Assembly: GCA_027083355.1 (NCBI GenBank)
Contig: JALWOY010000142.1
Coordinates: 1-56,890 of the forward strand
Length of the DNA: 56,890 bases
Direction: 5' to 3'
Origin: Phycisphaerales bacterium
Lineage (GTDB): Bacteria; Planctomycetota; Phycisphaerae; Phycisphaerales; UBA1924
The notes beneath the pieces were generated by a model. That model ran no database searches and was not told the origin of the DNA. It saw only the letters and a program-made list of their open reading frames with translations. The position numbers were made by a program, and so were the translations under genes. Positions 22,616-31,495 of this stretch are shown piece after piece. The stretch's first letter is position 1. Every line of letters starts with the position of its first letter.

Positions 22616-22621
22616 TAGACT
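22616..22621 (+). promoter_or_regulatory. Putative extended -10 at the start of the T6SS locus
   Basis: TGGTAGACTG, hexamer TAGACT, about 35 nt before the TTG start at 22657 and ahead of a GGAGAGGAG ribosome binding site. It is the likely promoter for the first T6SS transcription unit. Confidence 0.45.
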
Positions 22622-22656
22622 GATCCGAGCGCTGCTGTCTGGAGAGGAGCCGGGAT

Positions 22657-24627
22657 TTGGATGGTCTGACACGCCGAGTGCCGGATGGCTACACCGCCGT
22701 TGAATTGCTACCGACCGAAGGGCGTTCCGCGCTGCGGGTGTGTGTGCTTTGCAGGAACGAGCCGGACCCGGTCGGGGGTCGGTTCGTGGTGGTGCGTGAT
22801 GTGCTCGACGCGTCGGTGTTTCTCGGGTGTGTGCAGGACGCGGCGGGGGACATTACCCAGTGGATCGAGGTCTGGGTGCAGCGTGTCGAAGGGCTGCGCG
22901 ATTCGGCGGGACGGGCGAGCCGGGCTCTCGACAACGCCTCACTCGAGGCACGCTGGAAACGGACGGCGTCGGCCCTGTCGCAGATCGGCGGGATGATTCA
23001 CACCGGTTTCGAAGAAACCAACCCCCCGGCTGTGGGGATCGACACCGAAAAAGGTGTGTCGGCCCGGCCCATGCACGAGCCGACGGGGACGTATTGGGAT
23101 GTTTGTCGGGATGAGGACATTCTGGCTGCCCAAGGGTTGGCTTCGTATCGGTCATCGCTGGAGCGGTATCTCTGGGTGCCGGAATTGGGGGGCGAATCGC
23201 CGTTTCTCCCGTTGTCGGATCGGGATGCGGTGCGGGAGGGCGTGCTGACGGGGGTGAATCGGCACATGGTGCCGTTCAATCTCGGTGGCGGGTTGATGAT
23301 GGTGTGTCCGCTGGCACCGATCGCCTACGCCGATCAGGTCGAGATCATCGCGGGTCGGTCGTGGTCCGGGGTCCCGCACGGCGTGGCTTCAATCGATCTG
23401 CGTGAAGGCGACGGGGTTTCTGTTCGGGGCGGGGGGTTCGTGGGCGATCCGGAGCCGATCGACCCGGATCGGCTGTTTCTCGGTCGGCACGGGCGGTGGG
23501 GTCGCCTCGTGGAGTCGCTGCATTTGAAACTGAAGCTGCTGGCCGAGGCGGTCAACACCACCCGTATCGCGGTCGAGCGGATGGGTCGTCCGCTGCTGAA
23601 CATCACGGACGAGAGTTTCCGCGTCGAGATCTGGGAGGGCGGCTTGGGGCTGCCCAGGCTTTGGACCTCCCGGGTGCGGCTTGTCGATCCCGGGACGGCT
23701 CATGGGATCACGGTGGGGGGGCAACGGTTGTTCATCTCACCCGATGGTCTCGGGCACGGCGTGTACCGGCCCGAAATCGGGGGGGGGATGGTGCGGGGGC
23801 GGTGTGACGTCCGCATCCGCGGCGTGGAGGACACCGGAGACGGCGCGGTCGTCGAGGCCACAATCCGCACGGATGAGCGGGTGCCGATCGGGGGGAGTGA
23901 TCTGATCGAGATTCAGTTTTCCGCCGACGATCGGCGGGTGCTGCTGCACGGTCGGCTGCTCGCGGACGATCGGCTCGGCCCGGGGGAGGCCCGGTTCCGC
24001 TCGGTCCCGGTGGGGGTTGAGGATGCGGGCGTGATGCGTTCCGCCGAGGGGGTGCCGATCAGGGATGCCTCGCTCGAGGTGATCGTTTCGGCGTCGACGC
24101 CCTGTGACCTTCACGCGCTGGGTGTGCTGGGTGTGCGCACGCTGCTGGTGGACGGTGAGAACACGCTCGCGGCGGCGCTCGACGATCTGGCGAGCCTGGC
24201 GCGTTGTGCGCAGCAGGAACGTGAGTCGGACGGTTCGATCTCGCTGGAAGACTCGTTCGAGCGTGCGTTCTTTGCGGACGCCGGGTGGGCGGGATCGATC
24301 GGGCCGGGGCGGCTGATCGCCGAGGTGGTTCCCGCGGCGCAGGCGTTGGATCTGGTTCCATCGGAGGTGTGGGTTCGGGTGTTGGCGCTTCTATCGCGGA
24401 TGCTTCTGGGGGTGAGCGACGCGGGCTTCTGCCGGGACGCGGGTGACACGCGGGGGCTCGCGCCGCATCTGGTTTTCGACGGGGCGCTGCGTGGGCTTAC
24501 GGATCTTCTGGTGCGGACGCGGAGTCTGATCGTGGTGGACTGGCGGCACAACCGGGAAGTGCACTCGGTGGTTCGTTCGTTCCGGGAGGGGATGTCGGGG
24601 GGTGCAGAGAGCGTCGGGATTGATTAG
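22657..24627 (+). CDS. Unknown T6SS-locus protein, 656 residues
   Basis: No family is recognised and no signal peptide or clear membrane helix is visible, so it is probably cytoplasmic. The first ~300 residues mix helical and beta segments (YWDVCRDEDILAAQGLASYR, NLGGGLMMVCPLAPIAYADQ). The middle is rich in beta strand and Gly, and residues ~520-640 are helical (EDSFERAFFADAGWAGSIGP). It starts with TTG 22657 behind GGAGAGGAG; GTG 22678 is an alternative. It is first in a run leading to the TssJ-like lipoprotein 41 bases downstream, so a T6SS link is inferred only from position. Confidence 0.6.
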   Translation: MDGLTRRVPDGYTAVELLPTEGRSALRVCVLCRNEPDPVGGRFVVVRDVLDASVFLGCVQDAAGDITQWIEVWVQRVEGLRDSAGRASRALDNASLEARWKRTASALSQIGGMIHTGFEETNPPAVGIDTEKGVSARPMHEPTGTYWDVCRDEDILAAQGLASYRSSLERYLWVPELGGESPFLPLSDRDAVREGVLTGVNRHMVPFNLGGGLMMVCPLAPIAYADQVEIIAGRSWSGVPHGVASIDLREGDGVSVRGGGFVGDPEPIDPDRLFLGRHGRWGRLVESLHLKLKLLAEAVNTTRIAVERMGRPLLNITDESFRVEIWEGGLGLPRLWTSRVRLVDPGTAHGITVGGQRLFISPDGLGHGVYRPEIGGGMVRGRCDVRIRGVEDTGDGAVVEATIRTDERVPIGGSDLIEIQFSADDRRVLLHGRLLADDRLGPGEARFRSVPVGVEDAGVMRSAEGVPIRDASLEVIVSASTPCDLHALGVLGVRTLLVDGENTLAAALDDLASLARCAQQERESDGSISLEDSFERAFFADAGWAGSIGPGRLIAEVVPAAQALDLVPSEVWVRVLALLSRMLLGVSDAGFCRDAGDTRGLAPHLVFDGALRGLTDLLVRTRSLIVVDWRHNREVHSVVRSFREGMSGGAESVGID

Positions 24628-24668
24628 GATCATTCGGGAGCCCTCCGCGCGTGGGGGTGAGAACAGTT

Positions 24669-25208
24669 ATGGGGGCGAAGATGCGCACGATGAAATGTGG
24701 TTGGCTGCTCGGGCTGCTCGCGGTGACCCTCTCCATGGTGGGTTGCGGCGGCACGTCGTACAAGAAGTTCGATCTGACCGTTTCGCTGTCGGATACGTAC
24801 ATCCGGGAATCCGGCGGCGCGACGACTGCGGTCGATGTGGTGGCCCTGGGGGGGCAGCGGGCGGCGCCGCTGGACGCGTACTCGATGTCGCGGTACTGGA
24901 CGGAGAACGATCCGTTCCGGCAGGAGCTGCTCAACGAGGGCATGCTCTGGAGCGTCGAGCTGACGCCCGGTTCACCGAGCGCGACGCTGCCCTCGCGCGA
25001 CAGGATCTGGAATTCGAAGTGGAAGACGGGGGCGAAGCTTTACATCCTCGCGGATATCGTGGGCGTGGGCCCCGGCCCGGACGGCCGGGACCCGAGGCGG
25101 GTGGCGCTGCCGCGGGATTCGCAGTTGTGGGATACGAAAAAGCTCGACGTCCTGATTACGAGCCACGGGATGCCGTACACCCCGACCGAGAAAGTTTCGG
25201 GCCAGTGA
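24669..25208 (+). CDS. T6SS-linked lipoprotein, TssJ-like
   Basis: About 179 residues. The signal MKCGWLLGLLAVTLSMVGCG has lipobox MVGC with the lipid-bearing Cys at residue 26. The mature domain is mostly beta (FDLTVSLSDTYIRESGG, TTAVDVVALGG, VELTPGSPSATL, KLYILADIVGV), which suits the small beta-sandwich of TssJ, the outer-membrane lipoprotein that anchors TssM. Identity is not proven: TssJ usually sits beside TssK/L/M, whereas here a 4.8-kb gene and a reversed gene lie between. No other TssJ candidate is in the window. The start is ATG 24669. Confidence 0.5.
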   Translation: MGAKMRTMKCGWLLGLLAVTLSMVGCGGTSYKKFDLTVSLSDTYIRESGGATTAVDVVALGGQRAAPLDAYSMSRYWTENDPFRQELLNEGMLWSVELTPGSPSATLPSRDRIWNSKWKTGAKLYILADIVGVGPGPDGRDPRRVALPRDSQLWDTKKLDVLITSHGMPYTPTEKVSGQ

Positions 25209-25254
25209 GCGCGTTGTGCATGCCGGCGTGCGTTGTTGACCTGTCGGGGGTGTG

Positions 25255-28200
25255 ATGACTGAGATCGCCGGGTACAGGCTTGTTTCGGTTGTGCGCGCCG
25301 GCGGTTTCGGTGGTCAGTGGTTCGCCGAGGCGGCCGATCATCGGGCGGTGGTTGTCGAAACCTGCCGTCCCGCGGCCGAGCTCTGCACGCGGGACGGTCC
25401 GGACGTTCTGGGGCGATTTCTCGCCCGGCGGGCGCTGCAGCGGCGCTGGGCGGATGCGATCGGCGGTCAGCACGGGGGGTTGGGCCACGGGCATGTCGTG
25501 CCCGTGCTCGAACTCGGCGTGACGTCGTGGGGCGGGTACGCCGTCCGGCCCCGGTACGACCTGACGCTCGGTGATCTATTGCGGGGCGGGGTCCGGCCGC
25601 GGTCGGACGTGCTGCTGGAGCTTGTTCGGGGGATCGTCTCGGCGTTGGACGCGATCGAAACGGCCGCGGGGCGACCGCACGGAGATCTGCGGCCGGATTC
25701 GATCATGCTCGACGACCTCCGGCCCGGGCGGTTGCGTGTAGGGCTCGCGTATCCGGCGCTTCCTGATGAGTTGGGGGATGATCTGGATGCGGCCCGGCGT
25801 GAGGATCTCCGCCGGTTGGGGTTGTTGATCTACGAGCTTGTCGTCGGGCGTCCGTTCCGGGAGCTGGGGGGGTATCCCGTCCGCGACAGCGAGGCGTGGC
25901 GGGCCTTGGGGGCGGATTCGGGGTTCTGGCTCGGGCTCGTGAATGCATTGCTGAACCCGAAGGACCGTTCGCTTTCGTTGGCGGATGTTGCCTCGCGGCT
26001 GGCAAAGGTGAAGCATCGAAAGCCCGGCCCGGGCCCGGTGTTGATCGGTGGTGTGGCGGCGGCGGCGGTCGTGCTGGTGGCGGGGGTCGTGGTGTTGTTG
26101 TCGATGCCCCGGGCGAGCACGCTGCCCGATGTCGAGTTCGAGGTGGATCAATTCCGCCGCTGGTGCGAGGTTTCACCCGGGGTGTTGGCTCTGCGCGAGG
26201 CGGTTTCGGCGCTCGGGGAGGACGCGCCGGCGGTGCTGTTGAATGCGGTCGGTACTCTGGATGAGGGGGCGGACAAACTCGCGCGCGATTTCCACGGTCT
26301 CGACGATTTCTTCGACCCCAACGCGGCGATCGAGAAAGTGAAATACACGCGGACGGCCGGGGGGATGCGTGGGCTCGGGTCGCTCGTCTCCGGCATCGAA
26401 CAGTTCGAGCAGCGGGTGCTGGGTGGAGAGCAGATCGAGGGGGCCGAGGGGCAGCTCGAAAAATTGAACAAGGTCGCCGGTGTGTACACCCTTGCTTTCG
26501 AGAGGCTCGACGGCACGGATGACGCGCCGGGATTCGCCGCGATGTTCGGACGGGAGCACTGGCCGGCGCGCGAGACGGTTGAAACCATCGCCGAATCGTG
26601 GCGTGCTCGGCCGGGCTGGGCGCGTGCGGCGTCGCTCGTCGAGGCCGACCTGCAGACGATCGATGCGTCGGTTGAAACACTCCGGCTCGGTGTGCCTTTT
26701 TCCCCGGACGGCGATGAAACCGCGCGGGTGGGGCAGAACCCGGTCCAGCAGCGGGCGTTCGATGCGGTGCACGCACTGGTCGAGGCGGTCGGCCGACTCG
26801 AGGACGCGGCGGTGTGGCTCCCCGGGATCGACGGGCGATTGGCGGAGCTCACGGATCAAGCCGAGCGGCTGGCGGCCCACGCCGCGCCGTCGCGGGGGGG
26901 CGAGGTGTCGGCCGTGCTGGGCGGGGTTGACGGCGCGTTGGCGTCGGCGCTGGAGAAAGACCCGCTGCTCTCGTCGCTGCCCGATCTGGTGGCGAATCTC
27001 GGAGTGCTCGATTCCGGGCAGGGGCTGGACGTGATCCGCGATCGGCTCGACGCGATCGGGCGTGCGTTCGGGCATATTCAGCGTGTGATCGATGGTGGAT
27101 GGGATGATCTGTGGGTGGACGTCATCTCGATGCACAGGGCGCTCGGGGATCGGCTCGGCGAGATGGCCGTCGGGGTCGGCTCGGCGGCCGGGGCGGGCGA
27201 GGTTTCGTCGTGGGTCGATCGGCGGATCGGGCTGTGTGAGGATTGGGCCGGGGCGGCGTCAAGAAGCCCGGCCAAGCCTCCCGAGGAAGCCCCTTCGGCG
27301 CGGCTGCATCTGGCGGCCCCCCTCGAATTGCTCCGTGGGCGATGGGCGGAGGCCGTCGACGCGGACGCGGAGGCATCGCGGAATCAGGCCCGGGTGTTGC
27401 TCGACGCGCAGGGCGAAGGCGGCGATGTCGAGGAACTGTTGGATCGGTTGGATGGATTGATCCGTCGGATCGGGGTCTGGCCCGCCTGGCCCTCGCTGGA
27501 AGATCAGATAGAGGCGGATCTCGACGAAGCATCCCGGCTGGATGCGATGCTCGGCGATGTGGTCGAGGAGGTGTACGCGGTCGTCCTCAAGGACCCGGAG
27601 GAGTTGATCGCGGATTGGCGAGCGGGCAAGACACTCGGTGCGGGGGTGGCCGGGGCTTTGGCGCGTTTGCCCTCGCTGCGTTCGGCGCGTGACGAGATCG
27701 CCGGGGGGATGGTGCGTCGATGGGAGGCCTGGCGGTCGGGGTCGAACCTCGGCGGTGACGAGATCAAGCGGGCCGCGGAGACGCGGGCGTTGCGGACTGG
27801 CTTGAAGGTCTTTGAAGACGTGTTGAGCCGTGCAGTGGGACGCGTTATGGAAGTCCCGGAATCGCTGCGGGGTGTCGGCGGGTTCGACTGGGAAGCGTTC
27901 GAGCCGGCTGCGGTCCGGGCGCGTGCCGAGGCGGTCGCCGCGGCGCTTTCCGGGATCGATGATTCGTTGTGGGCGGACCGTTCCGCGGGTGTCGAGGGGG
28001 GCGCAATCGACCGGGCGGTGGGGGCGGCATTGGCCGAGAGCGAATCGGTTCTGGAGGATCTGAACCGGGCGTTGGAGAGGCTGGCGGAACTCCGCGATCA
28101 GCTCGACCGGTGCCTGCTGCCGGGCGACGAGGGGGGGAGCGAGCCGGCAGCGGTGTCAGCGTTGTTGGGATCACTTGAGGGGGTGTATGCGCCATTCGTT

Positions 28201-30015
28201 TCGGCGAGCGACGATGTCCATGCGGTGATGTCGGTCGCCGAGGAGGTGGAGACGATCTCGGCGGGGGATGATCTCGGGGAGCTTGTGGCGAGGGCGGAGG
28301 ATGTCGGGCCGGACGGGCCGCACAGGGCTGTGCGGTACGCGGCGTTGCGTCGGGCCGATGCACTGGCGAGATCGGGGCGGGATTGGCCGGACGACGTGGC
28401 GTCGATGCGTGCGGAAGCGGATCGGCTGCGTGAGGGGTTCCGTCGGTTGCTTGATGAGTTGGGCAACGATGCCGAGGCGAAGGCGCGTGTGATTTCGGTT
28501 GTCCGCGGGGTGCTCGACGGATGGTGGCAGCGCGGGTTCGATGTAGCCCGGAGCGAGAGCGATCTTGCCGTGTTGATCGATGACGTGCCCGGTCGGCTCC
28601 GAGCGATTGGCGATGGGTGGGGATCGTTCGGGGATACCGGGGTGCTGCAGGGCGCGGCGTTGTATAACGCGGGGGCGTACAGGGCGCGTCGCGCGTTGCT
28701 CTCCGATGCCGTCGAGACGATGCGCGAGAGCAAAGGCGCGACGAAAACGCAGGCCGCGGCGTATCAGGAGGCATTCAAGGCGCGGGCGAAACAGCAGATC
28801 GAAATGCTGCGGTTGCTCGCGGGCGAGGCGCTTGATTCCTCGGCGCGGTCCGCGGCCTTGCGGTGGATCGATGAAGCGAGCAAAGCGATCGCCGAGGCGA
28901 AGGGCGGCAGCGCGGGGTGGAACGAGAATCAGCACGGCCCGGTCGGGGTCAACTTGCCCGGATGGGGGGTGACCCTGGGGGAAAATGCGGACGGCTCGGC
29001 GCGGCTGGAATACTCGAACGGGGCGCTCTCGATCGTGTTCGATCTGATCGAGTTGCCGAACGGAGAGAAGGTGTTCCTCGCCGAGGACGAGTTCTCGGTG
29101 GAGCTGTTGCTGGAGGTGCTCCGGCGTGACACGGTGCGGGACGCGCTCGGGGCGTGGTTTACGGAAGTTGCACGCGGGCCCGGGCATTCCCGGCCCAAGG
29201 GGCCCATGGCCGAGCGGATCGAGCAGGGCAGGCGCCGCGGGCGATTCGAGTTCGGGCTTTGGGCTCATTGGCTCGACGATGAGAACACGCAGTATGGGCC
29301 GCCGGTGCCGAGTGAATCATTCCCGGCGTACCCGGATGGGTTGGTCGACCCGTCCGACCCGGTCGCGATCGGCCCTTCGCAGGGGAGGCCGAGCGGGAAA
29401 CATCCGGTGACGTATGTGACGTTCAAGGCCGCGGGGGTGATCGCGGAGGCATTGGGTTGCCGGCTTCCGACGGTGGAGGAATTCCGGGCGGCGTTGGGGA
29501 TGGTGCCGTACCCGCCCGAGAGCGGGGTGTGGAATCTGCGAGACGGCTCGACTTTCCCGAAGCAGTGGGCACACTACCAGCGTGCGTTCCAGAACGAGGT
29601 GCGGAACCACTACAAGCCCGGCGACGGGTGCTACGACAAGCGGGCCCGGGCGAGCGACGACGCGTCGGTGTGGGCGTACCGCCCGATCGCGGGTCGCCCG
29701 CCCGAGACGAGGCTGTGGTTCGATCCGACGGGTCCGCTCGAACGGCAGCAGGGGGTCCGGTTCCGGCACCTGATCGGGAATGTCGCCGAGTTCGTGTCCA
29801 GCGGGGGCAAGCCCGCGGCGATGGGGTGCTCGGCATTGTCACACCCGAGTGTCCGGCCCGATCGGGTCGTGGAGAAACTCAGGAGCGTGCAGGGGTACGC
29901 CGACACCGGCTTCCGGTTGGCGATCGACGCGGACGATTTCGGTAGCCTCGCCCGCACCTTTGAACGGCTGCTCGAGCGGTCGTCGGCGTCGGCGTATGTG
30001 TTTGGGGGTGGCTGA
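25255..30015 (+). CDS. Pseudokinase-TM-SUMF1 fusion (PpkA/TagR-like T6SS regulator)
   Basis: About 1586 residues. Residues ~1-250 are a protein-kinase-like domain with a Gly loop (RAGGFGGQWF), but the VAIK Lys is replaced (VVVET), the catalytic loop is PHGDLRPDSI and the DFG Asp is absent (LRVGLAYPAL), so it is likely a pseudokinase. One transmembrane helix (VAAAAVVLVAGVVVLLSM) lies at ~266-285. A ~960-residue, mainly helical, probably periplasmic region follows. The C-terminus (~1255-1580) is a SUMF1/formylglycine-enzyme-like domain (YVTFKAAGVIAEALGCRLPT, LIGNVAEFVSS, YADTGFRLAI) without the C-x4-C pair. In Pseudomonas, PpkA kinase and the SUMF1 protein TagR act together in T6SS activation; here related parts are in one chain. 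Confidence 0.78.
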   Translation: MTEIAGYRLVSVVRAGGFGGQWFAEAADHRAVVVETCRPAAELCTRDGPDVLGRFLARRALQRRWADAIGGQHGGLGHGHVVPVLELGVTSWGGYAVRPRYDLTLGDLLRGGVRPRSDVLLELVRGIVSALDAIETAAGRPHGDLRPDSIMLDDLRPGRLRVGLAYPALPDELGDDLDAARREDLRRLGLLIYELVVGRPFRELGGYPVRDSEAWRALGADSGFWLGLVNALLNPKDRSLSLADVASRLAKVKHRKPGPGPVLIGGVAAAAVVLVAGVVVLLSMPRASTLPDVEFEVDQFRRWCEVSPGVLALREAVSALGEDAPAVLLNAVGTLDEGADKLARDFHGLDDFFDPNAAIEKVKYTRTAGGMRGLGSLVSGIEQFEQRVLGGEQIEGAEGQLEKLNKVAGVYTLAFERLDGTDDAPGFAAMFGREHWPARETVETIAESWRARPGWARAASLVEADLQTIDASVETLRLGVPFSPDGDETARVGQNPVQQRAFDAVHALVEAVGRLEDAAVWLPGIDGRLAELTDQAERLAAHAAPSRGGEVSAVLGGVDGALASALEKDPLLSSLPDLVANLGVLDSGQGLDVIRDRLDAIGRAFGHIQRVIDGGWDDLWVDVISMHRALGDRLGEMAVGVGSAAGAGEVSSWVDRRIGLCEDWAGAASRSPAKPPEEAPSARLHLAAPLELLRGRWAEAVDADAEASRNQARVLLDAQGEGGDVEELLDRLDGLIRRIGVWPAWPSLEDQIEADLDEASRLDAMLGDVVEEVYAVVLKDPEELIADWRAGKTLGAGVAGALARLPSLRSARDEIAGGMVRRWEAWRSGSNLGGDEIKRAAETRALRTGLKVFEDVLSRAVGRVMEVPESLRGVGGFDWEAFEPAAVRARAEAVAAALSGIDDSLWADRSAGVEGGAIDRAVGAALAESESVLEDLNRALERLAELRDQLDRCLLPGDEGGSEPAAVSALLGSLEGVYAPFVSASDDVHAVMSVAEEVETISAGDDLGELVARAEDVGPDGPHRAVRYAALRRADALARSGRDWPDDVASMRAEADRLREGFRRLLDELGNDAEAKARVISVVRGVLDGWWQRGFDVARSESDLAVLIDDVPGRLRAIGDGWGSFGDTGVLQGAALYNAGAYRARRALLSDAVETMRESKGATKTQAAAYQEAFKARAKQQIEMLRLLAGEALDSSARSAALRWIDEASKAIAEAKGGSAGWNENQHGPVGVNLPGWGVTLGENADGSARLEYSNGALSIVFDLIELPNGEKVFLAEDEFSVELLLEVLRRDTVRDALGAWFTEVARGPGHSRPKGPMAERIEQGRRRGRFEFGLWAHWLDDENTQYGPPVPSESFPAYPDGLVDPSDPVAIGPSQGRPSGKHPVTYVTFKAAGVIAEALGCRLPTVEEFRAALGMVPYPPESGVWNLRDGSTFPKQWAHYQRAFQNEVRNHYKPGDGCYDKRARASDDASVWAYRPIAGRPPETRLWFDPTGPLERQQGVRFRHLIGNVAEFVSSGGKPAAMGCSALSHPSVRPDRVVEKLRSVQGYADTGFRLAIDADDFGSLARTFERLLERSSASAYVFGGG

Positions 30016-30020
30016 TGCGT

Positions 30021-30284
30021 TCAGTCCGTGGGCACCTGCACCGTGGCGTAGTCACGGATCAAGGCGCGGCGTTGGCGGGCCTCGAGCGCCGCCAGTCGGA
30101 CGTGCTCGCTGAACATGGCCGATCCGAGTGCATCGCCGACCCCCATCGAGGGCATGTCGGAGACCCGGGCCGCGTTGCCCAGCGTTGTCTTCGAGGACGA
30201 GGCGCAGCCGCCCAGGGCTGCCGCCGCGGCGAGGACAACGACAAAGCGGGCGGCGTTTCGGCGGGTGTTGTGGTCACGGAACAT
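30021..30284 (-). CDS. Small lipoprotein encoded on the opposite strand inside the T6SS locus
   Basis: An 87-residue protein with a basic N-terminus and lipobox LGGC (AAAAALGGCASSS, Cys27), then a short helical mature domain (ALEARQRRALIRDYATVQVP). A strong AAGGAGGAG lies just before ATG 30284. Its stop is 5 bases from that of the giant fusion gene, and it is divergent from the TagH-like gene across 242 bp. It is one of only two minus-strand features after 22,103 that look real. Possible roles are an outer-membrane T6SS accessory or a regulator; nothing specific is visible. Confidence 0.7.
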   Translation of the reverse strand: MFRDHNTRRNAARFVVVLAAAAALGGCASSSKTTLGNAARVSDMPSMGVGDALGSAMFSEHVRLAALEARQRRALIRDYATVQVPTD

Positions 30285-30526
30285 ATCGACTCCTCCTTGC
30301 GGGACGCGTGCTCGGGCTGTGTATCGACGTCTCGGCGTGTGTTGAGCAGGAGGCGCGAGAAATGCGCCCCGGCGGCGGAGCAAATCGGACGTCGCGAACA
30401 GCACAGGGCGTATGAACAGCCCGCACGGTCCGGGTTTCGGACCTCCGCGACAGGCTGTATCATGCGGGAACCGTGTTTTCGGTCGTCCCGGGGCACGCGA
30501 GCGGCCCGGGCCGGGGAGTTGCATCC

Positions 30527-31444
30527 ATGAGCGGTGGAGAGTCTTGGCGTTCGCTGGCGGAACTGACGGCCAACAGGCTGCGGCTGATCCAGGCGGATCT
30601 TGCCGACGAGCCCGCGGACCAGCGGCGTGCGCACATGCGCGACGAGGTCGAGGCGGCGCTCGAGAAGGTGCCGCTGGCGGATCGGAACGCTTTTCTCGAC
30701 GCGGTCGAGGAGCGGTTCCCGGCGTGGGAAGGGGGGCGTGTGGTGAGCGGAGCGGGTGATGGCACGCTGTTGTCGCCGACGGATATGGCCGAGTTCAACG
30801 ACCCGGCGTTCCTCGTCCGGCAGCTGGCGAAAGTGGCGGATTCGATGACCGAGGCGCAGCGTCGGGAGGCGGGCGAGCGGCTCGCGGCGGCGGGGATCGC
30901 GCCGGCGGGCGTCGGGGAGGTTCCGGCCGAGTCCGTAGCCCGGGCGAAGGAGGCGATGCGTGTCCCCGCGGAGGCCGACGCGGACACGGGCCGGCTTCTG
31001 GAAGCGGGGGCGTTGCTTGCCGAGCAGGTCGTGCTGCTGGACACGCTGGTCTGGAAAATCTGGCGTCAGGTCGCCCCCGGTTCTTCTTTGCGGGGCAAGG
31101 GCAACGTGGCCTCGACGCTCTCGTCGTATGTCGCGGGCGGGGGTGAGACGGGGCGGGGGCAGGTCGCCGCCGAGCTCGAGAAATTCCGGCAGCTGACCGC
31201 GGCGTTGCTGTCTTCGGTCGGCCGGGTGGGCGAGACGGTGTACGGTCAGATCGCCCGGCTCAGCCCGCACAACATCGAGACGATGGCCAAAGCGGAAAAG
31301 AAATGGAACGAGAGCGTCGAGATGGCGGGCTGGCGCAAGTACAAGGAGCTGGCGGGCAAGCTCGACCAGGCGACGGTGGAGAACGAGGTGATGAAAGCCG
31401 TCGCGGGGACGGTCGAGGAAATCATCGGTCCCCGCGGGCGGTGA
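30527..31444 (+). CDS. T6SS accessory protein resembling the TagH/Fha C-terminal domain
   Basis: About 305 residues, almost all helical, no signal or membrane segment, no FHA domain. The C-terminal ~130 residues (VLLDTLVWKIWRQVAPGSSL, LLSSVGRVGETVYGQIARLS, WRKYKELAGKLDQATVENEV) match the general pattern of the C-terminal domain of T6SS FHA proteins: helices, a Trp-Arg-Lys-Tyr segment, then a long helix. This is a judgement by eye. The gene lies 51 bases before tssK and has GGGGAG nine bases before ATG 30527. Confidence 0.45.
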   Translation: MSGGESWRSLAELTANRLRLIQADLADEPADQRRAHMRDEVEAALEKVPLADRNAFLDAVEERFPAWEGGRVVSGAGDGTLLSPTDMAEFNDPAFLVRQLAKVADSMTEAQRREAGERLAAAGIAPAGVGEVPAESVARAKEAMRVPAEADADTGRLLEAGALLAEQVVLLDTLVWKIWRQVAPGSSLRGKGNVASTLSSYVAGGGETGRGQVAAELEKFRQLTAALLSSVGRVGETVYGQIARLSPHNIETMAKAEKKWNESVEMAGWRKYKELAGKLDQATVENEVMKAVAGTVEEIIGPRGR

Positions 31445-31495
31445 TCGATCGGCACAGACCGCCCGGGCGTGCGGTCGGAAGGGGTTGGTGAACGC

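Noticed and set aside
24602-25255. A plus-strand frame overlapping the TssJ-like gene
   Set aside because: Alternative-frame shadow rich in Arg and Gly; the lipoprotein frame has a signal peptide and lipobox.
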